41,282 bases of DNA. Source: Syntrophobacteraceae bacterium. GTDB taxonomy: Bacteria; Desulfobacterota; Syntrophobacteria; Syntrophobacterales; Syntrophobacteraceae. Location of the stretch: positions 1-41,282 of the forward strand of contig JAGPLX010000023.1 of the NCBI GenBank assembly GCA_018053185.1. The letters are read 5' to 3'. Position numbers and translations under genes: made by a program. Positions 1 to 8,990 of the stretch are shown here, one piece after another. Below the pieces are notes generated by a model. That model was not told the DNA's origin. It saw nothing but the letters and a program-made list of their open reading frames with translations, and ran no database searches. The number at the start of each line of letters is the position of its first letter. Position 1 is the first letter of the stretch.

Positions 1-1865
1 CCCTCGCGGATGCTCTTCACCGTTCCTTCGATGAGGTTCGCGGTATTTTTGGCGGCTTCCGCCGACCTTAGGGCCAGGTTGCGCACCTCGTCGGCCACCA
101 CGGCGAATCCAGCACCGGCTTCTCCTGCCCGAGCCGCCTCCACGGCGGCGTTCAAGGCCAAAAGGTTTGTCTGGAACGCAATCTCATCGATGGTCTTGAT
201 GATCTTCTGGGTCTGTTCGCTGGCCACCGTGATCTGTCCCATGGAAGAAGTGAGCAAGCCCATGCTCTGATTGGCCTGTTCCACGATCCGGCTAGACTGT
301 CCCATGAGCTGAGTGGCCTCTTTGGCATTGTCGGCGTTCTGTCGAGTCATGGCGGCTATCTCCTCGAGGGCGGAAGAGGTTTCCTCGAGGGAGGCCGCCT
401 GTTCCGAGGATCCTTCCGCTAGTTCCTGGCTGGCGCTTGCTACCTGCTCGGAGGCCGTTCTTACCTGTTCAGACGCTTCCTCGATACCTGCCATGGTTCG
501 GCTAATGGGATTGGTGATCCCTCTGGCCAGGAAAAATGCCAGCACGAGTCCCCCAACGGCGCCCACTAGAATAAAGGCGATGATCAATCCTTTCCCACCC
601 GTGACATTCTTGTCGAAGGTGGCCATGGCATCAGTGCTGATTCCGGTGGACGCCTTGAGGGTTCTTTCCGCCGCTTCCTGGATCCGCGCAATCTCCTTCT
701 GACGCTTTTCGCTGTTGGCAACCCGCTGGTTGAACTTTTCGAGGTAGCTCGCGGCATCCTGCTTGATTTCAGCCGTGGCCGCTGCAAGGTTTGCCAGGCG
801 GTGGATGTTCTCCGCGACTTTATCCGCGTGGCTGCCGAAAGCAAAAAAGTACAGGGAATTTATCCTTGCCCGGAGGAACAGGTCGTTGATGGCGTCGGCC
901 TGCTGGAGCTGATTGATGCCTGCCTCGAAAAGTCCTCCCATTCGCCGGATCTGCTGGTCGATGTCATCGATATAGACGCCGGCACAGATGGTAAGCCCCC
1001 AGGGTTTGAAGTACTTCGCATAGGTGATCTTGGGAAAGATGGCATCGCCGTGCCCGGGCTTGGGCCAGTAGTATTCTGTGAAAGACTCTCCATTCTTTAT
1101 GGCGTTATCCACCACTTCCCTCATGAAGGTCTTGCCGGTCTTTTTGTCCTGGATCTTGCCGAAATCCGCTCCCTCGAGCTTCCGATCGTATCCGTGGGCC
1201 ACGAGGGTCAGGTCCTCCTGGACAACAAAGTAGTAGTTGTCCCCGTCGAAATGCATATTTCTCAAAGCAGCCAGAGCTGCGTCCGGGGAAATTCCCATTT
1301 GGTGGAAGTGTTTCAGGACGTCATGCCCCACGGATACCACCCCCTGGATCTTTTGCCGGGAGTATTCCTTGAGAGCGTCCGTGTTGGCCTGCAAGACATC
1401 CGCTTTGGTTTTGGCCACGGCATTGGAGGATTCCTTCTCGGCAATAGCGCTGATGTCTTCGGCGACTTTCTGGAGATCCGCCAAGACCGCCGCATCTTCC
1501 TCTTCCAGGCGTTTCAGCTCCGCGGCCGCTTTCTGATAGATCTGCTCCGCCTGCTTGATTTCCTCGACGCTGCGGCCCTCGGTCCCCGTGGTCATGAGTT
1601 TGGAGGCGAGTTCCTCCAACTCGGCTAAAGATCGTACCAGCTTGTCATAAACCCGCTTATCTTTTGTGAGTATGAACTCCTTCTCTAAAGCCCTGGCTTC
1701 CAGGATCTTTGCCTGCACATTGTTGGCGGAACCGCTCATGTTGGCCGCTCGAATGACCCTGTCCAGGCTGATGTAACCTGCTCCCCCGACGATGACCCCG
1801 ACAAGGATCAAGGTCACTGATCCTCCAAGGATTTTTCCTGCGATGCCTCTGCTGAAAATCCTCAT
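1..1865 (-). CDS. Methyl-accepting chemotaxis protein with sCache sensor, 3' end cut off by window edge
   Basis: This is a transmembrane chemoreceptor that would pass a ligand signal to CheA/CheW. The 621 codons in the window are open with no stop, so the C-terminus lies outside. An N-terminal membrane segment is at about residues 9-30. A helical periplasmic region follows, then a single-Cache (sCache_2-like) domain at about 160-305, recognisable by NYYFVV near residue 212 and [10 protein letters not shown] near 297. A second membrane segment lies at about 420-445, followed by a short HAMP-like linker. The cytoplasmic signalling hairpin has its conserved tip [19 protein letters not shown] near residue 578. 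The ATG at 1865 follows GGGAGGGTAGAGAC and directly precedes the first membrane segment. Cache domains of this type often bind small organic acids; the ligand here is unknown. A possible sigma-28 type -10 box lies about 340 nt upstream. Confidence 0.95.
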   Translation of the reverse strand, partial: MRIFSRGIAGKILGGSVTLILVGVIVGGAGYISLDRVIRAANMSGSANNVQAKILEARALEKEFILTKDKRVYDKLVRSLAELEELASKLMTTGTEGRSVEEIKQAEQIYQKAAAELKRLEEEDAAVLADLQKVAEDISAIAEKESSNAVAKTKADVLQANTDALKEYSRQKIQGVVSVGHDVLKHFHQMGISPDAALAALRNMHFDGDNYYFVVQEDLTLVAHGYDRKLEGADFGKIQDKKTGKTFMREVVDNAIKNGESFTEYYWPKPGHGDAIFPKITYAKYFKPWGLTICAGVYIDDIDQQIRRMGGLFEAGINQLQQADAINDLFLRARINSLYFFAFGSHADKVAENIHRLANLAAATAEIKQDAASYLEKFNQRVANSEKRQKEIARIQEAAERTLKASTGISTDAMATFDKNVTGGKGLIIAFILVGAVGGLVLAFFLARGITNPISRTMAGIEEASEQVRTASEQVASASQELAEGSSEQAASLEETSSALEEIAAMTRQNADNAKEATQLMGQSSRIVEQANQSMGLLTSSMGQITVASEQTQKIIKTIDEIAFQTNLLALNAAVEAARAGEAGAGFAVVADEVRNLALRSAEAAKNTANLIEGTVKSIRE

Positions 1866-2579
1866 GTCTCTACCCTCCCTTGGAATGTTTCTTACCCAAT
1901 CCCCAGCTACAGCCTGGTGTCTCCTCGTCGCAAACCGTCACGGTTCCACCGGATCCACGGGTTGTTTCGGTAACCTTCCTTTGGAATGTCTCAGCGGAAA
2001 GGTGAAAGTGAGGAACCGCCCGACAATTTCCGATCGCTCGCGAACACCATAGCTATCCTCTCAAAACCTTTCCCTTCGCCGGATATCTGCGGCGGAAGGA
2101 GATCCCTTCCTTGAAACCCATCCACGGCACCCACAAGAATGGTCACCCGGCAATGTCAGTCAATTCATCTCACGCTCACAGGAATCGATGGATTTCCCCC
2201 TATTATCGGCATAGTAATTCGATTTGATTAAGGAAATTTTGGGGTCGCTGCCTCTTTCCACGAGGCGACCGAACGCGTGGCATCGAGAGAAGAAAATAAG
2301 GCGGCGTTTGGCGCCATGGGAGAAGCAGTTTCCCGAAGACCGGTGTTTTTCATCCCCCGTGAGGAGGGAGGTCCCCATCTCTGCGGGAGTCTGCGGGGCC
2401 AAGCGGATTCTCCTGTCATTCGAGACCTGTATTGCGGCATTCCCGCCCCCTTTCTCCCAGGAGGCGGCAAGGGCAACATGGACGGGACCCCCCCTCGAGC
2501 CGTGGCTTTCCGACGGTCATGCCCGTCCTCCTCGCGTGTCGTCCCGGCGGGAAGGAATTGGAAGGGGCCATGTCGCTCG
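1866..2579. other. Intergenic region with no convincing gene
   Basis: About 714 bases separate the chemoreceptor start from the stop of the small gene at 2580. Open frames on both strands here are rich in Arg, Pro and Ser, have no good ribosome binding site and resemble no family I know. The only signal I can support is the sigma-28-like box at 2203-2210. Confidence 0.5.
2203..2231 (-). promoter_or_regulatory. Possible flagellar sigma (FliA/sigma-28) promoter for the chemoreceptor
   Basis: On the minus strand, positions 2210-2203 read GCCGATAA, a full match to the sigma-28 -10 consensus. The upstream AT-rich stretch contains TTAATCAA, but its spacing to the -10 departs by about two bases from the usual 15, so the -35 half is weak. 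Chemoreceptor genes are often FliA-dependent, and this box faces the receptor gene, about 340 nt before its start codon. Confidence 0.35.
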
Positions 2580-2954
2580 CTATCGATGCCCACAGACCTC
2601 AGCGCGCTCCCACATTCGGCCCAACACGAGCCCCACCTCGAGGGGGTCCCCGTCAAGGTAGGTCAAAAAGCGTGCACGCAGGGCATGTCCCATGGCAACC
2701 GTCTCGGGCTCTCTATCAGGAAGTATGAGTATGATCCATGCCCTGCTGAACAGGTTCCGGATGACGAGCAACTCTTCGAGGCCCTCGCGGGTGTGAGCAA
2801 CAAGAACGGCAACGGTTGGATCATCGAGGGGACTGTGAAGCCTGGTGGTCAGGTCCTCAAGGGTCCGAAAGACCTCGACAGCAGGCGATGCCCTCTCGAT
2901 CAACTGTTGAATGACCTCTCCCGACCTGTTTTTGGCATAGAAAAGGATGTTCAT
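2580..2954 (-). CDS. Small protein of unknown function, possibly receiver-like
   Basis: The product is 124 residues, and I do not recognise a named family. It starts MNILFYAKNRSGEVI and alternates hydrophobic strands (VAVLVA, WIILILPD) with helices. This suggests a small alpha/beta fold resembling a CheY-like receiver, but without the usual acidic pocket and phospho-accepting Asp. The ATG at 2954 is preceded by GGAGAGGAACCCCGAT, a good ribosome binding site; the open frame extends upstream to 3083, but that extension has no such signal. It lies between the chemoreceptor and the NtrC-type regulator on the same strand, so a signalling accessory role is possible. That is inferred from context only. 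Confidence 0.7.
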   Translation of the reverse strand: MNILFYAKNRSGEVIQQLIERASPAVEVFRTLEDLTTRLHSPLDDPTVAVLVAHTREGLEELLVIRNLFSRAWIILILPDREPETVAMGHALRARFLTYLDGDPLEVGLVLGRMWERAEVCGHR

Positions 2955-3244
2955 ATCGGGGTTCCTCTCCGATGTGTTGAATTTTCCGCAAAGGTTCGTT
3001 TCGAGCTTGTCATGACTGCAGAGCACAGGGCATGCCAGAAACGGGCAGGAGCGCCCGACCAGGGAGGTCTTCCAGCCATCCACACAGGAAGCATCGGGGG
3101 CATGGGAAATCCATGGCGGACCGCTATTGTGCCGAGGGAAAAATCCTGGGTCGACCGAAACGCATTACCCGACTTCCCTGCCCATGGAACGGGAACATCC
3201 CTGTCCGAGGGCAAAATGGAAGCGGCCTGGGAAAAAAAGATCGC

Positions 3245-4657
3245 TCAACCGAACCTTGGGGTATTGTGTTTCTGCAAGAGTGCATACATTCGTGACAGCG
3301 ACACACCGGATATCTCGCATGCCTTGTCCATATTGCCCTTGCAAAAAGTCATCAGGTCCTGCAGGTATTGTTTTTCCGCCTGGGTAAGGAGAGCTTCCCG
3401 AAAATCGCGCAGCCGTGGCAAGACCGGGACGGGGCCCTCGTCTTTCTCCTCTTCGGCAAAGGGCTTGCAACTGAGGGAAGTCCGTGCCACTTCGACACGA
3501 ATATCCATGGGCAGGTGGGCCGGGAAAAGGGTCGGATCGAGCCGGGCGGCAATGAGAGAACGATCCAGAGCGTTGACCAGTTCCCGGACATTTCCCGGCC
3601 ACGGATAGACCACAAGAGTCTCGATGAATTCAGGGGAAAACCCCTTGGGAGCGAGCCCGTAGCGCTCGCAGAACTGGTCCATGTGATACCTGGCCAGTTC
3701 CTTGATGTCCTCCGTGCGTCCTTTGAGGGGCGGCAAGTCGATGGTGAAGGCTTTCAACCGGAACAGAAGGTCCTCCCTGAATGCACCCTGTTGGGTCATC
3801 AGGTCGAGATCTCGATGGGTGGCGGCAACCAGGCGGAAATTACTTTCGATCTCCTGACTGCTTCCGAGGGGTCGAAAACGTCGCTCCTGAAGGACTCGCA
3901 GGAATGCTTTCTGGAGAGACATGGGCAATTCTCCCACCTCGTCCAGGAAAAGGGTCCCTCCGTCCGCCTGTCGGATAAGACCTTCGCGAGCCTTGTCGGC
4001 TCCTGTAAAGGCTCCCCGTTCATGTCCGAAAAGCAGGCTTTCGACAAGTGTTTCCGGCAATGCGGCACAGTCCACAACCACAAAACTTTTTTTTGCCCGT
4101 GGACTGTTCTGGTGGATGGCTCGGGCGAACAGCTCCTTGCCTGTTCCCGTTTCGCCGGTTATGAGCACATTGGCGTCACTTCCCGAGGCGGATGCCACCA
4201 AGTCGAGGCAAGCCATGAGACGGGCGCTGCTCCCGACAATTCCTTCCCGTTTCAGCGATACGATGCTGGTCGTCCGGCCTCGAGTACTTCTTTCTTCCCG
4301 ATACTGGAGGGCACGAAGAAGGGGGAGGCTCATTTCTTTAATGGAACATCCCTTCTCGACATAGTCCCAGGCACCGCTCTTGAGGGCAAGTTCCGCCCCG
4401 TCCGGGTCGCCGTAACCGGTGATGATGATCACCTCCGGTGAAGAGGATGTTTGACGAATGGCAGGCAGCAGATCGAGTCCGCTTCCATCCGGCATCCGAA
4501 CATCCAGAAACACCACGTCCACACGCTCTGAGGATGCCTGATCGATCCCCTCCCTGAGGGTGGCCGTGCAAGTGCAGGTATGTCCCATGCGACCCACCAT
4601 GCGCGAGAGCGAGTAACGGATGGATTCGTCGTCGTCGATGATCAGAATATGTGCCAT
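3245..4657 (-). CDS. NtrC-family sigma-54-dependent response regulator
   Basis: This 470-residue protein is a two-component transcription activator. The N-terminal receiver has acidic residues D8-D10 and phospho-acceptor D52 in FLDVRMPDG. The AAA+ domain has Walker A GETGTGKE at 168-175, the sigma-54 contact loop GAFTGA at 215-220, and Walker B GTLFLDEVGE at 234-243. The C-terminus carries a Fis-type helix-turn-helix (GNMDKACEISGVSLSRMYALL). All motifs needed to activate sigma-54 RNA polymerase are intact. The gene starts 7 nt after the stop of the hybrid kinase upstream, so the two form an operon and a cognate pair. Target genes are not evident, though a weak -24/-12-like site precedes the kinase gene and could mean autoregulation. 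Confidence 0.95.
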   Translation of the reverse strand: MAHILIIDDDESIRYSLSRMVGRMGHTCTCTATLREGIDQASSERVDVVFLDVRMPDGSGLDLLPAIRQTSSSPEVIIITGYGDPDGAELALKSGAWDYVEKGCSIKEMSLPLLRALQYREERSTRGRTTSIVSLKREGIVGSSARLMACLDLVASASGSDANVLITGETGTGKELFARAIHQNSPRAKKSFVVVDCAALPETLVESLLFGHERGAFTGADKAREGLIRQADGGTLFLDEVGELPMSLQKAFLRVLQERRFRPLGSSQEIESNFRLVAATHRDLDLMTQQGAFREDLLFRLKAFTIDLPPLKGRTEDIKELARYHMDQFCERYGLAPKGFSPEFIETLVVYPWPGNVRELVNALDRSLIAARLDPTLFPAHLPMDIRVEVARTSLSCKPFAEEEKDEGPVPVLPRLRDFREALLTQAEKQYLQDLMTFCKGNMDKACEISGVSLSRMYALLQKHNTPRFG

Positions 4658-4664
4658 GGTTGCT

Positions 4665-6425
4665 CTATCCGGATTTGCCCTGATCCGGGACCCGCCGTAT
4701 TCCCTCTGCCGTCTCGGACCGTTCCTGTGGTTTCATGAGCACTTCCCGAATGCCGATTGCCTGTGCCTGCTTTGAAGTGATGCCCTCCTCGGGATCCGGG
4801 TTGAGGCCGGTGCAGAGTATAACTGGAATTCCGGGTTGGAGGATGAGATGCCCCCTCACCAAGTCCGCTCCCGTCATTATCGGCATTCTCCGGTCCGTGA
4901 TCAGGAGATCGAACCGGTCGGGTTGAGTACGAAAGAGCTCCGGGGCTTCCGATCCCGTCAAGCTGTTCTCGACCTCCCAGCACAGCCGCCTTGGCATCTT
5001 TTCTCCAACACGGACCAGGTTCACATTTTCATCGATCAGAAGGACCTTTTCATGGCCCCTGGGAGTCGAGGGTGTGGAAACGTCCCCGGGAAAATCTTCC
5101 CCCCGTTGAATCCTTGGAAGAAAAACATGGAACGCCGTTCCCTTTCCGGGCTCGCTCTCGACCATGACGATGCCCTTGTGACTTTTCACGATGCCGAGAA
5201 CCACGGGGAGACCGAGACCCGTTCCCGTATCATCCTCCTTGGTGGTAAACAGGGGATCGAAGATCCGCCGGAGGATCTCCGGTTCCATGCCGTGGCCGTT
5301 GTCACTGACGGTCAGCTTCACGTAAGGTCCGGGTCGGAGGCCCGAAGATGCTCTCTCAGCCCGGCATGCCATTTCCACCGCCTCCAGGCGCACATCGAGG
5401 AGCCCCCCACCATCTCGCATGGCATGAGCTGCGTTAGTGCATAGATTCATCAAAATTTGATAGATCTGTACCGAATCGGCCAGGACGAGCCCCTGCCCAC
5501 ATGCCGTCTCCCAGCGGATTTCAATGTTTGCCGGCAGGGCCGTTCGAATCAATTTGAGACCCTCCGTCACCATGGGTTCTATGGGAGAGGGCTCCAATCT
5601 CTGTTCATCGGCACGGCTGAAGGTGAGGATCTTCCTGATGAGGCTCTTGCCTCGTTTCCCAGCCTTGAGCACATGTTCGAGATCCTCTCGAATCGGACAG
5701 TCCTTTGCCGCGTCATCCAGGGCCATCTCCGTACAGGTAAGGACGGTACCGAGGATGTTGTTGAAATCATGGGCGATACCGCCCGCCAGGGCACCAATGG
5801 CTTCCATCTTCTGGGCTTTGCGCAGTTGCCTTTCCAGGAGAACTTCCCGAGTCACATCCCGGATCTTCAGAACGTAACAAACCACCCCGGCCTCATCCCG
5901 TAGCGGCGTGGCTCCACCATCGATTTCATAGGGACCGGCAGTAAAGCGGCCGGTGAAACCCTCGCCATGTCTTATGGAATCCTTCATCCACTGAAAGATC
6001 TCCTCTTTGGGGTGGGAATCGAGAAGACCGGAGATATCCCGGCCCAGCATCTCGCCTCGACTGTGTCCGCTCATCCGTTCGAAAGCCGGATTGAGATAGA
6101 GAATGGATCCTCGATCGTTCAATATGGCAACTCCCGTCCGGTCGTGCTCATTCGCCGCCCTCAGAAGCCATACCAATCGCTTCAGCGACGACTCTGGAGC
6201 GTCCAACTTTTGAACCTCACCGTATCGGCGAAAACAGTAGAATATCAAGGCGGAAACAAGGACCAACGCACACTCCCGGACAAAATAGACCCCTTCGATC
6301 CCTCCAGGAGCGTTCCGAAAAATAGGCGTGACCAGGTGAAAGACAAACAGCCACCCGAATGCCACGAGCAAATAGGCCAAAACGAGTTCGAGAGATGAGG
6401 CTGTGGCGGGACGAACATTGGCCAT
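4665..6425 (-). CDS. Membrane-bound hybrid sensor histidine kinase (PAS, HisKA, HATPase, receiver)
   Basis: The product is 586 residues. Two membrane segments at about residues 12-30 and 45-62 enclose a short loop, so there is little external sensor. A PAS domain at about 95-200 ([21 protein letters not shown]) is the likely sensing unit. The H-box is [14 protein letters not shown] near residue 221. The ATPase domain shows an N-box ([10 protein letters not shown]), DNGHGM and GTGLGLPVV. The C-terminal receiver keeps the acidic pair (LLIDE), acceptor Asp (LLITDRRMP), Thr (CTG) and Lys (LMKP), so it is probably phosphorylated. The ATG at 6425 is chosen because AGAGAGG lies 7 nt upstream; a TTG one codon earlier is possible. 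The partner is the NtrC-type regulator directly downstream. Confidence 0.93.
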   Translation of the reverse strand: MANVRPATASSLELVLAYLLVAFGWLFVFHLVTPIFRNAPGGIEGVYFVRECALVLVSALIFYCFRRYGEVQKLDAPESSLKRLVWLLRAANEHDRTGVAILNDRGSILYLNPAFERMSGHSRGEMLGRDISGLLDSHPKEEIFQWMKDSIRHGEGFTGRFTAGPYEIDGGATPLRDEAGVVCYVLKIRDVTREVLLERQLRKAQKMEAIGALAGGIAHDFNNILGTVLTCTEMALDDAAKDCPIREDLEHVLKAGKRGKSLIRKILTFSRADEQRLEPSPIEPMVTEGLKLIRTALPANIEIRWETACGQGLVLADSVQIYQILMNLCTNAAHAMRDGGGLLDVRLEAVEMACRAERASSGLRPGPYVKLTVSDNGHGMEPEILRRIFDPLFTTKEDDTGTGLGLPVVLGIVKSHKGIVMVESEPGKGTAFHVFLPRIQRGEDFPGDVSTPSTPRGHEKVLLIDENVNLVRVGEKMPRRLCWEVENSLTGSEAPELFRTQPDRFDLLITDRRMPIMTGADLVRGHLILQPGIPVILCTGLNPDPEEGITSKQAQAIGIREVLMKPQERSETAEGIRRVPDQGKSG

Positions 6426-6548
6426 CAATCATCCTCTCTTTTGGAAATCCGGAGGAGTGAAATACTGAGGGAGGAGCCTTCAGCGAGGAATCACCCGTGT
6501 TCCACTCTCAGCCGGCAATCGATGAATTTGTGACGGGACCGCCCCTAC

Positions 6549-6564
6549 GCAATCGAGCAACCGG
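6549..6564 (-). promoter_or_regulatory. Weak sigma-54-like -24/-12 site upstream of the kinase gene
   Basis: The minus strand reads CGGTTGCTCGATTGCG, with GG and GC separated by the required ten bases. The -12 half (TTGC) is good, while the -24 half (CGGTTG for TGGCAC) is poor. The site lies about 125 nt before the kinase start and would fit autoregulation by the NtrC-type protein. It could be chance. Confidence 0.25.
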
Positions 6565-6626
6565 GGAATTGGGTCACTCCGCTCCTTTTTGCCTTGGTAG
6601 GAATGCGAATTGCATCCCCTTACAGC

Positions 6627-6654
6627 ACGTCCGCCCGTGAAATCGGGCGGACGT
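6627..6654. other. Perfect 11-bp inverted repeat between divergent genes
   Basis: ACGTCCGCCCG (6627-6637) and CGGGCGGACGT (6644-6654) pair perfectly around the loop TGAAAT. No clear T-tract follows on either strand. It sits between the divergent kinase and rnk genes, so it does not end a neighbouring coding transcript in the usual way. It could be an operator, the terminator of a short leader RNA, or an insulator. Confidence 0.6.
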
Positions 6655-6900
6655 TGTTCATTCGCAGGATCTTGTCGACCCGGACCATGCTGGGGTTTAA
6701 CAAACGGCATCCCCTGAAGGTGCTCCCGGCGCGCTGTGGCACGAGATCCGGTCCAGGTTCGAAGAATTATAGCCAATCCGGTCTTTCACGGCAAAAGGAT
6801 ATGCCGTGGATGAGTCCCGGGTTTTCCCAAAGATATCGGCCATCGGGTCACTCAGGGTGTCTCTCGATTGCCCGACGAAACCCAAAAGGAGCCATACCTC

Positions 6901-7323
6901 ATGGCAAGAAAACGAACCATCTATGTGACGGAATTCGATCTAAACCGGCTGAACAAGTTGATTGAAAGCCTGGAAGACGAACCTGAAGTTCGAGATAGGA
7001 AGTACCTGGAAGAGCTGGAAGACGAGCTTCGTCGGGCAAAGGTTGTGGACCCGGCAAACATCCCCCGGGATCTGGTCACCATGAATTCCAGGGTTCGAGT
7101 GAGAGATCTGGCTTCGGGGGGAGAGATGACGTACCAACTGGTGTTTCCGGGAGATGCAGACATTGAACGGAACAAAATCTCGATTCTTGCCCCCATAGGC
7201 ACGGCTCTTCTCGGCTACAGGGTTGGAGATATCGTCGAGTGGGAGGCTCCGGCGGGCCTGAAAAGGATGAGAATCGAGGAGATCCTCTACCAGCCGGAAG
7301 CGGCGGGAGACTTACATCTCTAG
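6901..7323 (+). CDS. rnk: Rnk-like nucleoside diphosphate kinase regulator (GreA/GreB C-terminal fold)
   Basis: The 140-residue protein has an N-terminal helical segment rich in Leu and Glu (about residues 8-48). A C-terminal Gre-like domain follows, with NSRVRVRDL, TYQLVFPGDAD, ISILAPIGTALLGYRVGD and VEWEAPAG. This arrangement is typical of Rnk, which binds RNA polymerase near the secondary channel but has a shorter coil than GreA/GreB and no cleavage activity. The ATG at 6901 has AGGAG 9 nt upstream; the frame stays open to 6868, but those residues are not family-like. It stands alone, divergent from the kinase, so its regulation cannot be read from context. Confidence 0.85.
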   Translation: MARKRTIYVTEFDLNRLNKLIESLEDEPEVRDRKYLEELEDELRRAKVVDPANIPRDLVTMNSRVRVRDLASGGEMTYQLVFPGDADIERNKISILAPIGTALLGYRVGDIVEWEAPAGLKRMRIEEILYQPEAAGDLHL

Positions 7324-7324
7324 T

Positions 7325-7420
7325 GCAACTTGGCGGGGTTGTACATCCAGTCTCTGCAAGCACTGCAAAGGGGTGTGCCCTCAAGAAGTGGATGTGAAAT
7401 TTTTTGCCGTACGGTACCAG
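7325..7420 (-). repeat. Intergenic repeat copy A1, matching 18381-18470
   Basis: Read on the minus strand, this segment contains GTACGGCA near its start and GCTTGCAGAGACTGG near its end, as does the plus strand at 18381-18470. By eye the two align at roughly two thirds identity over about 90 bases. In one frame both give similar peptides (PLLEGTPLCSACRDWMYN and PLLLSTAFYAACRDWLHN), so this may be a coding fossil or a short cysteine-containing gene. It directly follows the rnk stop codon but faces it. Confidence 0.5.
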
Positions 7421-7581
7421 CTTCGTTCCGTCTGCAATGTATCCATCCGGGCTCGCCCGCTTGGGGCAACCCCTTATCCCTCCCATGGTTGCACAGGCCC
7501 TGGGATTGACGCATGCGGCAGCTCCGTTCCCGGCTCACATGCCCTTTTCGCCGGGATTTCCCTGTGTGCTGCGTTTTCTTT

Positions 7582-7637
7582 CAGAGGGGGAGAACCCCCC
7601 TGACGGAAGTGACCGTCCGTTTTGTACGCATGGTTTC
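7582..7637. repeat. Intergenic repeat copy A2 with terminator-like hairpins, matching 18600-18636
   Basis: CAGAGGGGG, a GGGGG-AGAA-CCCCC hairpin (7586-7599) and a GACGG/CCGTC hairpin (7602-7617) lead into TTTTGTACGCATGGTTT. The same flanks, CAGAGGGGG and CGTACGCGTGGTTT, occur at 18600-18636, with 15 of 17 bases equal in the last part. The hairpin followed by TTTT could end a plus-strand transcript from rnk. Confidence 0.45.
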
Positions 7638-7681
7638 CGGTTTGAATCCTCGAGCAGCGGATCGAGGCCTTCCTTCTCGTC

Positions 7682-8110
7682 TTACGCAGCGGCTGGCGGG
7701 GGATCGTCGGACTTTTTTTCCAATACACTCCTTTTGATGCGGGCCGAGACAAGCGCCGGCGGGTACTTGCCCACATCCAGGATTAATCTCGATTTGCTTC
7801 TTCTACGGCGGCGTCTGAGCAAGCTGATCCACAAAAGGATCGCCACCACAGAGAAAAAGAGGACCCCCACCAAAACCCCGGTGCCGTACTGCCGGAGAAG
7901 CGATCCATCCGCCTCCCCCGCTGCCGCTGTCGACTTTTCCGTGGATTGGATGCCTTGAATGCCACGCCGGGATACCGATGAGACCTCACCAGAGGAATCT
8001 TCCAGGCCGACCGACCCATGAAGGCTCACCTCAACCATCGGCAAGATAACGAGCACGAACACACCCAAAAATACAAGTGCCTTCCCCAAGGGCTTCCTAG
8101 ACCTCGACAT
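7682..8110 (-). CDS. Small predicted membrane protein of unknown function
   Basis: The 142-residue product has an N-terminal hydrophobic segment (GKALVFLGVFVLVILPMV, about residues 7-24) and a second one (GVLVGVLFFSVVAILLWISLL, about 76-96). The second is followed by a strongly basic RRRRRR stop-transfer patch. A polar region of about 50 residues lies between them and would be outside the cytoplasm. I do not recognise a family. The ATG at 8110 is chosen because GAGGTGAG lies 7 nt upstream; the open frame reaches 8206. It stands alone between two gene-poor stretches, so context gives no clue to function. Confidence 0.5.
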   Translation of the reverse strand: MSRSRKPLGKALVFLGVFVLVILPMVEVSLHGSVGLEDSSGEVSSVSRRGIQGIQSTEKSTAAAGEADGSLLRQYGTGVLVGVLFFSVVAILLWISLLRRRRRRSKSRLILDVGKYPPALVSARIKRSVLEKKSDDPPPAAA

Positions 8111-8990
8111 GGCGGATCTCACCTCAGTTTCGATGGAAACCCCACCTTGCAGGCGGTGTGAACGTCCCTTCTGAATCCCGATTCGACCCCGCCTGTCACC
8201 TTCCAATCATCCATCCACCGGAACCGCTCCCGGATGCTCTGCGGGATAGTTAACACTTGCGTAAGGCTCCGGCTGGAGGTGACGGGAAAGCTTTGCGAAG
8301 GTTCTGGACGATGTCGGTCTTCGACCCGACTCCTCCTGCTGCGACCGGTATCCTTCCGACCCTCCCGTACAGTGGACCCTCCTTGTTTTGGGGGCTGCAC
8401 GGGGACTCACAGGAGACTCCAGCCTTCGCGCCGCAAACAAACAGATCCCTCGATTCTCGGCAAGCCGCGGGAACTCCCTTACAGTGCCCACAGTAAGCAT
8501 AAGGCATGCCGACCAGGATTCAGCATAGCCCTGTGCACCCGCTGAGACCGGGTCGGGATGGTCCGGTCCTGGCGGCTAAAGAGATGTCCTTTGAGACGCC
8601 GGGAGAAGTTACCGGACTGGTCCGCCTGGATGGATGCCGAACGACAAGAAATGCAACCCCCTCAAAGGACGAAGAAAAGAGAAAGTTCCCATAGGTTTCA
8701 CCTTTCCTCTCGGCGTGGATTCCTGTGTAGAAAGAGAATGTTCTTGCCGCACAGGAATCAGAGGAAACCTGGCTTAGAAGGGGATGAATCGGCCGGAGAC
8801 CTTATCGTCCAACCAACATGGGCAATGGAACCTCACTTGAGGCTCGAGTTGATGCTCCCCGGGGGTGGGGCGGGAGCGGGCGCATCCATGGGTTCGATCC
8901 TGATGCCTTTTGGGCGGGGTAGGTGGCAGCCGGGATGCCGAAGCCGGCGAAATCGGCCGTCGGATAGGACCGGAGCGGGGACGAATCGAG
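8111..8990. other. Long region without a recognisable gene
   Basis: About 880 bases separate the small membrane protein from the 3' end of the TPR gene. All open frames are short, biased in composition and lack good ribosome binding sites. A plus-strand frame ending at 8694 stops exactly where the hairpin at 8693-8770 begins, but its start is not supported. The hairpin is the one clear structure. The rest may be regulatory or decayed coding sequence. Confidence 0.5.
8693..8770. other. Imperfect long hairpin, possible structured RNA or small mobile remnant
   Basis: Three nested stem parts pair across a 22-nt loop: AGGTTT (8693-8698) with AAACCT (8765-8770), CCTCT (8706-8710) with AGAGG (8760-8764), and GATTCCTGTG (8718-8727) with CACAGGAATC (8750-8759). 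The unpaired bases all fall on the left arm. There is no T-run, so a simple terminator is unlikely. Confidence 0.6.

Larger units (their letters stand above)
6426..6900. other. Divergent intergenic region between kinase and rnk
   Basis: This 475-base gap holds the weak sigma-54-like site (6549-6564), the 11-bp hairpin (6627-6654) and a smaller inverted repeat, CACGGCA/TGCCGTG, near 6787-6808. I see no credible coding frame in it. Confidence 0.5.
7324..7681. other. Gene-poor region downstream of rnk holding repeat copy A
   Basis: No convincing gene is seen. The stretch holds two segments that reappear, diverged, after the HU gene: one at about 7325-7420 and one at 7582-7637, the latter with terminator-like hairpins. 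Several open frames overlap here, but none has a ribosome binding site or family resemblance. Confidence 0.5.

Noticed and set aside
2277-3608. Long plus-strand open frame of 443 codons
   Set aside because: It runs antisense over the small gene and the 3' end of the NtrC-type regulator, whose minus-strand products have clear motifs. Composition is non-protein-like.
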